A stretch of DNA of 64,000 nt from Otis tarda. Its lineage: Eukaryota; Chordata; Aves; Otidiformes; Otididae. The position numbers were made by a program, and so were the translations under genes. The DNA is taken from NCBI GenBank assembly GCA_026413225.1, contig CM048552.1, forward strand, positions 146,147,053 to 146,211,052. Reading direction: 5' to 3'. Shown piece after piece: positions 1 to 10,775 of this stretch (position 1 is the first letter of the stretch; each line of letters opens with the position of its first letter). A model generated the notes under the pieces. The model was given only the letters and a program-made list of their open reading frames with translations, did not search any database and was not told the origin of the DNA.

Positions 1-219
1 ACCATTACCCCTTATCCTATTGCTGTAGGCTCTACTAAAAAGTTTGTCCCTATCTTCCTTATCAGCTCCCTCTAGGTACTGGAAGACCACAATAAGGTCT
101 TCCCAGAGCCTTCTCTTCTCCAGGCTGAACAGCCCCAACTCTCTCAGCTTGTCCTCATAGGAGAGGTGCTCCAGCTCTCAGACCATTTTTGTGGCCTCCT
201 CTGGACTTGCTTCAACACA
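1..219 (-). mobile_element. CR1 LINE fragment, ORF2 C-terminal region, cut by window edge
   Basis: Read on the minus strand, this matches the ORF2 C-terminal coding part of the CR1 copies at 44-46 kb and 50-51 kb (the stretch encoding [25 protein letters not shown] and CDRTRGNG). The element's 3' end lies off the left edge of the window. Its 5' truncation falls near 216-219, where similarity stops at a T-rich stretch. Many substitutions relative to the 44-kb copy and no usable reading frame mark it as an old, dead insertion. The boundary is by eye and good to about 5-10 bases. Confidence 0.88.
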
Positions 220-1695
220 TTTTTTTTCCCCTACCAGCAATAAAAGCATAAATAAGGAACACCCTCACAATGAAACAGAGACGGTTGGAGATTACCTCAG
301 TGGTAAAAGCGTACTGTAATTATGAACATTTCATACTTTTTCTGTGAGAAAAATGGGATTCCAAAATTACACCAGGATGCTTAAACTAATCTGAGTGTGC
401 AAGGCAATGGCATTCAAATGGTGTATGTTGAGAGGAGAAATTATTATCTAGAGGTGACTCAACTAATGCAACTCTGTGCTCAGACTACTAGACAGAAAAA
501 ACATCACTGGGACAAACTCATCCGGCCCCAGAGATGAACTATGTCAACCAAAGGGAACTCTGGTTACAGCAAGGCAAAGCAGAGTGGCCTGCCAGGGGTT
601 TTGTCGATTATTCATCAAATAGAAACACTCATAATACCTGTGTGCAAGACAGATTGAAGTTTTAAGACAGAGCATGTTATAAAGTGAGATGAGAAAAGAT
701 AAAAACTGTACTTTCAAAATTAATCCTTTAATGCCAACTAGCAGTAAACCTTTTAGTACAGTCTGTTTGGTTTTATTGATAGGTTCAACGTGTTGAATCC
801 CTATCCATATTTTAGCCCCAGTGCCTAGATTCACATTGCCATTGGCTTCTGATGCTTAATCTCATTAGTACAGCTATTTGTATTGATATACCAAATAAGG
901 TTGCTAATACCACCTTAGCTAAGTGTTATTTATTGTATCTGTATATAAAACAATATTAACACAGTCAAGCATCAGCGTCGGCACTTGAGGGCACCATTAA
1001 ATTCACCCAGTGTTCAGCGAGAGATTTAATGATGGATTTAATAGTATTAAATAGGAAAAAATGCCCTTGGCCTTTACATTCCCATTTAAAAACATATAAA
1101 AGAGTAGTAATTCAGGCAGTTATACTTCTTTCGAAGATTTTCCTTTAAATCACGCTCAGCAATATGAAATCAGCTGTACTTTGACTGCTATTGTATCTTG
1201 ACCAAAACCAGCTGGCCCTGGTCTATCAGAATTACCAAACTGTTGGCAAATTCAGCTCAAGTTCCTGTGTCAAATATGGGTGAGTCTACTGCTAAAACAA
1301 CGCAGACAAAGATTGGTGGAAAATTAGCATTATGGCATTGCCTGTGAGCTACATTACAGAGACTTCTGTTAGCATCAAATGTGAGCAGAGCCATGAAATA
1401 ACTGGACGTTAGATTTTTATGTCATTTTTTTTTTTCATGGAATATAAATAGATTTTTTTTTTTGTGCAGTAGTGTGCCTGCTGAATTTTCCCATCTGTTA
1501 CTGAATGGACCTACTGATGTTATTTCAAACAAAAAAGGCATGTGAGTGGGCTTCTTCTGTCTCTGAAGCAATTGTACCCTTTAGGTCCAAGGAACTAGGG
1601 CTCAGTCTGACATAGAACTTTCTTCATATGCTGCCCAGTCTAGTCTGTCTCCTTAGATTCAGTTTGATATCATCAAGGGGGAGGAAGAAAAATGT
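220..1695. other. Unique non-coding sequence, no gene seen
   Basis: AT-rich single-copy sequence between two CR1 fragments. It has short poly-T runs near 1423-1435 and 1454-1462. No long reading frame, RNA gene or recognisable repeat is visible. The stretch near 288-310 resembles a tRNA A box but has no B box or cloverleaf. Confidence 0.5.
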
Positions 1696-2024
1696 TGGAA
1701 TCACAGAATGGTTTGGGTTGGAAGGGACCTTCAAAGGTCATCTAGTCCAACCCCCCTGCAAGGAGCAGGGACATCTCCAGTCAGATCAGGTTGCTCAGAG
1801 CCCTGTCCAACCTGGCCTTGAACGTTTCCAGGGATGGGGCATCCACCACCTCTCTGGGCAACCTGTTCCAGGATTCTACCACCCTCATTGTGAAAAATTT
1901 TTTCCTAATGTCTAATTTGAATCAACCTCCCACTATTTTAAAACCATTACCCCTTGTCCTATTGCAACAGGTCCTACTGAAGAGTTTCTCCCTGTCTTTC
2001 CTGTAGGCCCCCCTTTGGAAGACA
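1696..2024 (-). mobile_element. CR1 LINE 3' end, 5'-truncated
   Basis: The minus strand reads the CR1 3' end. The 3' terminus is at about 1696-1709, with one ATTCTGTG-type octamer (1702-1709). Next come the short 3' UTR (the TTGGACTAGATGACC block) and the ORF2 C-terminus ([19 protein letters not shown]) back to the segment encoding KGAY, where similarity stops near 2024. The fragment is about 330 bp. Several substitutions and a degraded octamer tail suggest an older insertion than the 44-kb copy. Confidence 0.92.
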
Positions 2025-3409
2025 AAGATGCTCTCTATGTCACCCTTTCCAGTGATGAGAGGGTCACCTAAGCACCTGTGAGTTCTTAAGCTTGGGAACT
2101 GTGGGCCATATGTGCATGTTCTCAGTGACTTCCATATGTAGGACTGAATTTATATCATAATGAACAAGCAACTGCACACTTGTAGGGTTTTTTTTTTACA
2201 TATTTTCAGCATCTATCATGAAAAAGATTATACAAACACTTATACTAGCAATGCAAATACTGACAATTAAAAGATAACAGTAAACTCATCATATTTGATT
2301 TTGAAACCAAATTAAAAAAGGCTTTTTCAGCAATTTTGACATTGAAGATAATATGGATCAAATCAAAATTATACTTCCACACATGGGTAATAACACCTAA
2401 AACTAGATCCTTAGCAGCAAATCACGCAAAAAAAAACAACAACAAAAAAAGCCCAAGTGACTGCTTACCAGGGAACATTCACATTTTCCTCTGAAATTTC
2501 CCTACCTATGAATAGTTCTACTGACACAGCTAGTGGGGCATTTTGAACAAACTCACTATATAACATCCCGCAAGATGACGCACCTAGTTTAAAGCACGAG
2601 TTATGCAACAGAGACAAAGAAAGGGACAGGCCATTCTCATTTCCTCACACATCCAGACGCGCTGGATTAATTATAGAGTGCTATATAAATGTGGATGTGT
2701 TTGATTCCACAGTGCTTTCCAAAACAAGGGTAAAATATCGCTGACATTCAGCCACATCACTGGTGGAATAAAGCCAAATGGGGTGCAGAGTTCACTGCAC
2801 AACAGTAAGGGGAAGGGGAGTAGGTTAAAAGAAATATTATCCAAGGATGAGAAGAAATCCCATTTCTTATCAGACAAGCCCCGAGGTCTCTGACGTCATT
2901 TCAGAACACGGGTCTTTGGCTATTGCAGATACAGCTAACATCCTCATCTGATGAAACACAGGCTTCTCAGTTTATCCATTTCAGAAAAAATGAGATTCCT
3001 GTTTGTGCCATTACAGACAGGACTCCTGCCTCCAACTTCACATTCTCATTATTTTGGTGCATGAGATCTTGGGTGGATCCATAGCTAAGGCTTAGTTTAT
3101 ACATTTGTTAAGTGTGGTGCATATGTAACATGCATATTTTGCACAGTTACTTTGGATAATGAAGAAGTAATTTTTAATTTTTTTTTTTAAAAAAGCATCT
3201 TAAGTGGTAAAGTTTGATGAGAAAGTACCAATACAGGTACTACAGAGCTGTCTTCTCTTGCAATCAACAATGAAATTTATTTTTTTTTCTACAATCTCTA
3301 ACAGAAGGCAATACAGTACTAGGCATTCCTGAAACGGCTTTGTATCACTTTGCGATCTTTGGATGAGGTACTTGTGGTGAGTCTTTCGGAGGCTCTAAGC
3401 TTTACTTCT
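2025..3409. other. Unique non-coding sequence
   Basis: No gene-like reading frame. The stretch near 2665-2700, with GTGCTATATAAATG, resembles the 3' tail of MIR/CORE-SINE elements but is too short to call. A consensus CRE palindrome lies at 2891-2898. Poly-T and poly-A runs lie near 2186-2194 and 3178-3195. Confidence 0.45.
2891..2898. promoter_or_regulatory. Consensus CRE palindrome
   Basis: The sequence is exactly TGACGTCA, the CREB/ATF consensus. It contains a CpG and sits in a CpG-poor neighbourhood. There is no nearby gene or promoter, so its function is unknown; a chance match is possible. Confidence 0.25.
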
Positions 3410-3475
3410 GTCTATGGGTGCTCAGAGACAGCTCCTGTTGAAGTCAATGAAAGCTGAATGCCCATAAACAGAATA
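3410..3475 (+). repeat. Possible relic of an old amniote interspersed repeat
   Basis: It contains GGGTGCTCAG followed by TTGAAGTCAATGA. From memory, this resembles a motif pair (GGTGCTCAGCACC and CCATTGACTTCAATGG) found in an old repeat family of sauropsid genomes. I cannot name the family or set firm ends. A similar relic may lie at 18270-18345. Confidence 0.3.
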
Positions 3476-3730
3476 AAAAAAATTAGTAGTGGCAGTAAGG
3501 ACTTAAAAAATGCTTGAGTAGGCAAAATCCCTTCCTCAAGCTGGGTTCTAAAATGTTATATTTTAAGAGACTGAAAAGATTAATCTAGAATTTATTCTGT
3601 TGGTTAAATAATACTTGCAGAGGCTTTTGCATGCCGATTATGTATCAATTATTGTATAATTGCATCATTACTTTAATTAGATTAAACTACATCATTGGGA
3701 TGTCTAATTACAGAACGAAGGGAGAAAAAA

Positions 3731-4000
3731 GGTAACCTACCCGACATTAACTGTGGTTCTTGAAGAGGGGCTGTCCACACAGATTTTGCTTCAGGGGCAA
3801 GTTTCTGATGCCTCAGGTGCACCACCCCCATCAGGACCCTTTCAGGAGCATCAGCAGTAAGGTTGTGGGAGGCCACTTACCACTTGGTACCTCCATCAGG
3901 GAGGTATGCCAGAGCACTGGGCTCCAAGTCAGCAGGGAGGGGAGGTGGGTCATGGAGTCAATTTAGAAAACTCTTTGTGAAAAACCACAGTTAGTGCCGA
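3731..4000. mobile_element. Old short DNA-transposon-like element with terminal inverted repeats
   Basis: Two inverted arms face each other: 3742-3767, containing TTAACTGTGGTTCTTGAAG, and 3971-3999, whose reverse complement contains CTAACTGTGGTTTTT. They match at about 17 of the outer 20 positions. The interior (about 200 bp) is not palindromic and encodes nothing recognisable. The sequence (GGTAAC, then AACTGTGGTTCTTGAAG) resembles, from memory, a family of short inverted-repeat elements common in turtle and crocodilian genomes. No clear target-site duplication was seen. It is probably a decayed non-autonomous element; the ends are uncertain by 10 or more bases. Confidence 0.4.
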
Positions 4001-7000
4001 GAAAGCTGCTCCTCTCCTCCAAGCACCAGTCCACAGAGACCCCATTCTGGGTAACTGCATTTTAAATCCAGATGTGGGAGGAGAAATCTTACCCAAAGAA
4101 CAACAGGGGACAACTTTATCAGCACTGACCTCTGATTTACCAATTGGAATTGAGGATGTGGAGAAGTAAATGAGCAAACAAAGCATTAGGAAGCAGGCTT
4201 GAGTATCCTCGGAAATGGAGGAGAACAGCCTCTATCTGGAGGATACTTTTTAGTAACCCATGGGAAATAGGAATACAGTACAAAATTTACCTGTAAAAGT
4301 CTGTGTAGGTGGCTTCTAACAATTTCAGAACGAACACTTGAGCAATTTTGGGGAATCACTTGAATGTGCTAATCCTATACACATTAAATGACATCTCATC
4401 ATCTTACTTTGTTGTGAGTGAACTGAGATTTTGGGGAAAAAAACAATGAGAAGGCTAAACTGATGGAGTTGGAGATGAAAGTGAGATCTGCAGAAGTCTC
4501 TAAAACTATCTGCAGGTTGTGACATAGAAACACATTTCCAGTGTTGAACTCCCATTGTGTCTCGTCTTTATTGAAAGCTCTCAGAAGAATGAATGCTATA
4601 GGGTGATGAAGTGATTGTAATTTTTTTCCCCAGACATACAGGTTTTAAAGATTCACTTCTATACCTTCAGAAGACATAGTAAGAGCCTGCGAAGAACTTC
4701 ATCCTGAAGCTGTAATGGTCTGGTAAAGTGGGGAGATCCCTGGGGGGAGAAACGTCTCATGAGAAGTGAAGCTACAGCCAAGTAATTTTTGGCAAAGAGA
4801 TCTCCCAGAATCTTTTGACTTTAGGAAACAATTTCAGATGAGGCTGAACTTTGTCCTTCAAAGGATGAGGTGGGGGTTGGGCAAGCCAACAGGTCCTGGA
4901 TCTCTCCACCATTCTCTAGGAAAGGCTCCTTTCAGGCTGTTGCAAGCCATACTGAAATGCCAAGATGAAGGGTCTCTCCCAGCTAGGAACACAAGGTTTC
5001 TGCAAATAGTCTCACTTTGGCATGTGAAACTACATGATAATTGTGAACAGGAGGCGTAAATGCCTTGTTATGGTCTAGACCCCTGGTGTCTGGATCTGCT
5101 CAGCAAAGCAACCCACACAGACACTGAAAGAGCAGTTCCTGCCCCAAAGAGCTGGTAGTCCAATTACATGAGATGAAACTCAAGAACGGATGCAGACGAA
5201 GCAATTCAAGGAAACAATGGCTTAATTTTGGCTAACAAAATAATCTTAATCTCACTAAGATTACATAACAGTATTTTGGCAGCCCAGCTGCTACTAGGCA
5301 TGTTTGCTATTTTCATTTTTTTTTCCTACAAGGTATCACAGCGCATTTAACAAGTGGGTTGGTGAAAGACATCATCCACCTCTATATCCTAACCAAGAGA
5401 TTATAAGTAAATCGAGGACAAGACCAGCAAGGGCCAAGAAATGGCATGTTTGTCAATACAGAAAAATGGATGCCAGGAAAAGCTGGTTGAAGGTGCAGAT
5501 TAGCTCAGTGTTCCTTCTTTTTTTTTTTTTTCCCCTGGCAGCTTGGACTGAAATGAAAGTGGTAAAACCAAAAACAACATGACAGGAGCTGGTGAGACCC
5601 TGCTGTTGGGCTCCAGTAACAAAGCTGGTAGATATATTCTGACTGAGCTGATCAGAGTGACCCGCTGGGAAGCAAACCAGTCCGTGCACTTCTTACATTC
5701 AGCTTTGTAGAGGGTTTTGTACTTGGTGCTAAGATACTTTGAAGAGTGTTGGCGAAAAAATATTGGACTATCAGGTGTTGGCTGGCCTCAGGTGTCAAAT
5801 TTGGCTCTGGTTCTGGGAGAGTAAGATTCACCGAAAGCCAACAGACAGGGCTGGCGGATTCATCACGCTGGAGAAACAAAATTATCCTGATCCTGCCTAC
5901 ATGAATTTTCTATGAATTATGGGCATCCAGAGAGTCAGTGGGGAAGCAGAGAATTTATTGGAGTAAAACATCCAGGGTTTTTTTTAAAATGAAATGCATA
6001 GCAAATAGAAGTTGGTAACATGGCTCTTCCTGGTCATGGAGATTTTCTCATTCACAAATCCCTGTAGAGCCCTGAAAAGCTGAGTTGATGGGGTAGGGCA
6101 TTTTACAGATCATGTCAGTGTGTGGCAGTCAGAAACACACGTCTTGAAGGACATGTGTCTCCCTGACAATATGGAAAAATACCTTTGTTCCCCAGGTCCC
6201 AGGGAAAGTGTTTCATGGCTGTAATGGCATAGGGCTAAGGTTGCCTATCAGCACCTGAACAGTCTTGGAGTGGGGATTGTGTGGCCTTGCAGTTTTGGGA
6301 GTTTCAGTGGGAGGCTGTCACTGAGCTGACCACCTGGAGATGAGCATCAGGAGAGACACTGTGGTAGCTGGGAGAAGAGGCCGATGGGGAATCCTGCTGC
6401 ACATCTGGCCTGCTGACCAGCAAGGACAGCCTTTCCCAGGTAACGAAAGCCAATGGTCTGCAGTCCATTTGGAAACCAGGGATTAATTTTTTTATAAACT
6501 AGTGAAATAATGAACAATGTAGGTATGGGACATGATGTGGCATGTGAGTTTGAGGCTCATCTTCTGTTTTGTTCTGGAGTATCTTCCATTTTTTTTCTGG
6601 TGAGAAGTACCAGCTTTTTTGGTGCTCACAGGTGTGCTCTTGCTGTCCCATGGTACTGTCTCAGTTAACGCTTTAATCTGAATGTGGATTTGGAGAGAAT
6701 TCTCTGTCTTTTGCACAGAGAACACTACCGGTGATTAACTGAACCAACTCAGCTACCTATGGCAGAAATTTCCCATGAATGAAACAATCGCCCAGTTAAG
6801 CTGATTCTGACCATCAGCTCAGACGATAACTGAGTTCATTTGCTATGAGGGGTGGCAATCACCTTTGCAGGGGTTTCTATACAGACCAAAGGAGCTAACA
6901 AGATCAACTGGCAAAACTGCTCAAACAAAATACAACTTCATAGATAAATAGATAATAAAAGAGAGGCTGATTCCTTTCTTCTCTGAAATGGAAGGAAGGT

Positions 7001-7646
7001 TCCTCTGGACATTGTCAACACTTCTTGCACTTCAGTGAGTTACATCCATTTTAACAGTGTCTCTTTAGAGAGATTAGAGATGGGAGGGGGAAGGAATTAG
7101 ACCAAGCTGGTCAGGTTGGACATTCATCATTCATTGTTACACGGGTCAGCCAGAGACTATTTTCTCTTGAGCATCCTGAGGAAGAAAAAGACATTTCCAA
7201 CAGAAGCAATCAAAGGAAAAGGATTTGGAGACAGTCTGTCCAGACTTCTCAGATGTACAAAAACTGTTTCCGCATCATAGCCCAGTGTGTGGAGCAGAGG
7301 AATTGTTAGAGGGAAAACAACATTAATGTTTTCACTAATTATTGCCTCATTAATGTTGGAGGGACCGAGCTAAAGCTGTTGTACAATTCAGGGGCCCAAA
7401 TATTAAAGGCAAATAGCATGGTCAGTAGCAATGGTAAAGCAGCGTGAGGCCACTCTATCCCACCCCTTGCAAATTACAGGGAAGCAGGTAGGGTGCAAAT
7501 GGAGCCACACAGTTGTTCAGGAATAGCCAGTGTGTTCCAGGGCTGAAATCTGTGTAGGCAGTTGTTCAAGAGGGAACAAGTAACTATCAGTTCTAGAATG
7601 TTGTCAAAATTATTTGCAGATGCTTTTCAGGAAAGCACATTGATTG

Positions 7647-7678
7647 ATTGCGAAGTTAAACATTTTGGTCTTCGCAAT
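7647..7678. repeat. Perfect 9-bp inverted repeat (hairpin)
   Basis: The arms are ATTGCGAAG (7647-7655) and CTTCGCAAT (7670-7678), perfectly complementary, with a 14-base AT-rich loop. Each arm holds a CpG. ATTGCG-type half-sites resemble C/EBP half-sites. The surroundings (7640-7760) are AT-rich with several homeodomain-type motifs. Confidence 0.45.
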
Positions 7679-8263
7679 TTCTTTTCTCTCATTTACAACT
7701 TCATCTATTAAAATTTCACAGAGCTAATTAGTCCCATTATAAATTAATTACTCACACATTTTTCCTTAATAAAATAGACTTTAGAGCACAGCAAAGTTTT
7801 ATATCTATTTTTAACTCTTCTACAGCTTAAAAAATAAGAGAATGAACTTCTTTCATGCTTCTTTCACTCCTCTCTTCCTCTGGAGCACACGCATTTATAA
7901 ATAACTGCCCTGATAGCACACACCAAATTATAACTTCCAAAGGAGAGCTTAGACAAAATCCCATTGATTTACTGGTTGTTGTTGTGTAGGTGTGTACCGA
8001 GGAACAGCATTTTAAAAGCCTTTTAGCATGGCAGCTTTTACCCAAAACAGCTTAATTAAAACTTGATATTATAATAGTACCATTTGCCCCAAAATGAACA
8101 CTAGCTATACCGACTGCCACTGCATTAAGTCTGGTTAATGAAAGTAATTACAATATGCTAGTAACAAAGGCATGAGGGATGAGGATAATAAAGAGCCATT
8201 TGCTGCACACAGAGGTCAGCAGAAGGCCCCAGTTCCCCCCTTGCCTAGTGCTGGCAGCCCCTC

Positions 8264-8316
8264 CACGTGCCCTGGCTCCACGTGAGCCTGCGGAGGCATC
8301 GAGGGGGACACACGTG
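8264..8316. promoter_or_regulatory. Cluster of three CACGTG E-boxes
   Basis: The perfect palindrome CACGTG occurs at 8264-8269, 8279-8284 and 8311-8316, the first two in the same CTCCACGTG context. They lie in a locally GC- and CpG-richer patch. CACGTG is the binding core for MYC/MAX, USF, CLOCK and MITF/TFE family factors. No gene start is visible nearby. Confidence 0.3.
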
Positions 8317-9113
8317 CCAGAGTCACCCCTGCCCCTGGGGAGCACGTATGGCCCCGGCAGACAGCTCTCCAACTCAAGGAAGCTCGAGAGGAGTGGTAAT
8401 GAAGGGAATAAATGCCGCCACTCAGAAAGAAAAAATAATGTTATTTTGTTGTGCAGAAGATACTTGCGAGCGATGCTGCCTGCTATTACCAACTGCATTT
8501 TTCTGAAATAGATTTGCCTTCTCCAGGCGAGGATGAAGGGAGGCGATGAAGTCAGCTCGGTCCTGTAAAGTCTCAAATCTTGCACAGCCTCACCCAAGCT
8601 GAGGGAAAACTGCCCCTAGATTTGGAAATGCTAATACAGTAGGAGTTCTCAACAGAACCATGGACTATTTTGAAGAGAGGAAGAAACGAGTTTTAAAAGG
8701 AATTTTCAGATCTTCCCCAGCACACTCTAGGTAGCCCCTGCTTTTTGTTGTTGCTGTTTTTCCCCAGCCTAGCTGTCGTGGACCATGTCTTAAATACACC
8801 ACCACTCAAATTACTTCTCTGATTTTGAATCCCAAGTGAATGGAAACACACGGCTCCCTGCATGAAAACAAATTGTGATGAAGGGGGAAACAAAAGATTA
8901 GTGCTAATGCACATGCTTTAGGTTTCAACCCCAAATTCACTTAATAAAATACCTGTTATATTTCTCCAAAACCTAACGGATTAAACCACAATCAATAGAT
9001 ATCTGAGGAAGCAGGATAAGATCAATAACAGAGCTAATTTTGCAGAATTAAGGAGCAACATGAAGATTTTTAACGAGGAAGCAGACACCTTTGCAATAAC
9101 TGCACTATGATAT

Positions 9114-9126
9114 GTTGCCTAGCAAC
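9114..9126. promoter_or_regulatory. RFX X-box motif
   Basis: The sequence GTTGCCTAGCAAC is a perfect inverted repeat around one base and fits the RFX-family X-box consensus (GTNRCC, 0-3 bases, RGYAAC). RFX factors control ciliary and other genes, but no gene is evident here, so a distal element or a chance match are both possible. Confidence 0.4.
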
Positions 9127-10571
9127 AAGATATAAAAATGATGTATAACGCCAGTAACTTCTTTCACATATGAAAACAGCACCCTACCAAGACAGCTTCA
9201 TAATGTACTCTTACAAACTAAAAATCCATAGAGACCATTAAAGCCTCCATCTTCTGTAATATACTCTGTTAAACAATCATGTGTTTTTGTTAATGCAGTA
9301 AAACACTGAATTTATTTAATGATTACCCAATGATACATCAGCAGCAGCAAGCAGGAATGTTTCTATTTTAAGCTTGCAGAATCCATCCCAAGATATCGCA
9401 CTTTGACGGAGAACAAACGCAGTGAGCCAGACCCGTGCAACGCCTGGGATGGCCAGGGAGGGAGACGCACCATGGATGCTTACAGGGGGGTGAATTAAAA
9501 TCACGCTGTGTCTGATAAAACATAGCATTATTGGAATGCACGGGAATGCATTTACTGCTTTTAACCACTTTCTTCTGTGGCTCGTAGCTTAACACAATAT
9601 TGCTTGTGGAGTACCTCCTTTCCAGCCACGGAATGGGAAAGGTGAGGAGGGTGGCAGGGTGTGCCAAAAAGTGTGTAGTTACTGAATAATGTCTGCTAAA
9701 AGCAGTACTGTAAAGACGGTTCGACAGGACAGGAGGAAGGAGAGGACCGTCAGAGGGTGAGCTGCCGAGTGCTGGTCCAGCCATCTGCAGCCTGGGCGGT
9801 GGAGGGAGCAGCTGGCACCAACAGTCCCAGCCCCAAGCAGGAGCAGAGGCAGTGCTCGCCAGCCCAATTACAAAAGATGGTCCGCAGCCAAAACACAAGC
9901 CCTGCAGCCAGCCAGCCATGCCAAGACACCAGGTCCTCGTCTCTAGGAGGGCTCGTGGAGAGACAGAGTGGGCGAAGAAGAGCACCCCACGCTCTGGGGA
10001 GGCTCCAGCATGTTCCCTCTGTGGCATCGTGCCCAGCAAACCAGTGGGAAGAACGACCTTAGAAAAACAAGCAAATAAAACCAGGCCAGAATAACTAAAA
10101 ATTTAGGATGGGTTACATGCGTTACAAGGCTCATTGGGTCATCTCAGGCATGGCTGGGAGTAACCAGGGTCTGGCTTGTGGGGCAGCTTTGTGCAGGTCA
10201 GAGTTACACAGAGAGGAAAAAAAGATACTTTGTTTATCTACTGGGAATGGGCATTTGGCTCAGGTTACCACCTTGCACTGGTCCTGCGTGGTCATAGGGG
10301 CAGGTTAGCTGTGAAACAGCCTTGCAGTCCCACAGCAGCATGGCTCCTGTGGGAGAAGTCCCCCTCCCACCCACCAGTCCACCGCTCCCTGAGGTCCCTG
10401 GAGGTCCCTTCCCTGTCCCTGGAGAGTCCCCCTGCCTCTCCTTTTTGAGAGTCATGTGCTGAATATTTCCAAACGGTGATACCTGCAGATTATCTTAGGT
10501 ATGTTGTTATATATGTCTGGAAATGAAGCAGATGAACACGGCACTTAATCCTTTGCTGATGTCATGCCTTG

Positions 10572-10775
10572 AATTTTAATCTTCGCTCTGCCGCTGACTT
10601 GCTTTTTTACCTTGAGCAAACCACAACAGCTCTCTGTACCCCAGCCCACCCATCTGTTCAAACGTATCTGGCGATGTGACCCTCCCTGGCTGACCCACAT
10701 TTTATGGGATGGCTGAGAGTCTGCATTAACACGTGGTTAGACACTAGGACACTTGCGGATGAAAAAAAATAACCA
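10572..10775 (+). mobile_element. MIR (CORE-SINE) relic
   Basis: The stretch beginning GCTCTGCCGCTGACTTGC, then ACCTTGAGCAAACCAC, CTCTCTGTACCCCAG and CCCATCTGTT, follows the middle of the MIR consensus in order (GCTCTGCCACTTACTAGCTG, GTGACCTTGGGCAAGTCAC, CTCTCTGTGCCTCAG, CCCATCTGTAAAATGG). Further on, GCATTAACACGTGG and ACTTGCGGATGAAA fit weakly to the 3' part seen in reptile copies. MIRs are tRNA-derived SINEs mobilised by L2-type LINEs long before birds arose, so this is an ancient, inactive copy. The 5' tRNA-related head is missing or unrecognisable. Confidence 0.6.

Larger units (their letters stand above)
4001..10571. other. Long gene-free stretch
   Basis: About 6.6 kb without a convincing gene. 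The longest open frames (minus strand, about 8148-8597 and 9368-10039) lack any domain, have low-complexity or stop-poor composition, and overlap other frames, so I treat them as chance. Most of it is AT-rich. GC-richer islands lie near 8210-8400 and 9700-10060. A T-tract of about 18 bases lies at 5518-5535. Short sites are listed separately. Confidence 0.5.

Noticed and set aside
283-330. tRNA-like A-box (TACCTCAGTGGTAAAAGCG)
   Set aside because: No B box (GGTTCRANNCC) or acceptor pairing follows, so it is neither a tRNA gene nor a clear tRNA-derived SINE.
5500-5590. Strong splice acceptor-like tract followed by a donor-like GGTGAGAC, giving a 50-60 base exon
   Set aside because: The T-run is a simple repeat, no neighbouring exon can be paired, and the interval has no coding support.
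8148-8597. 149-codon open frame on the minus strand and overlapping plus-strand frames
   Set aside because: Frames on both strands are open because of local GC composition; the protein has no family features.
9368-10039. 223-codon open frame on the minus strand
   Set aside because: No recognisable domain, several other frames open in the same GC-richer patch, and no flanking gene signals. A chance frame is more likely.
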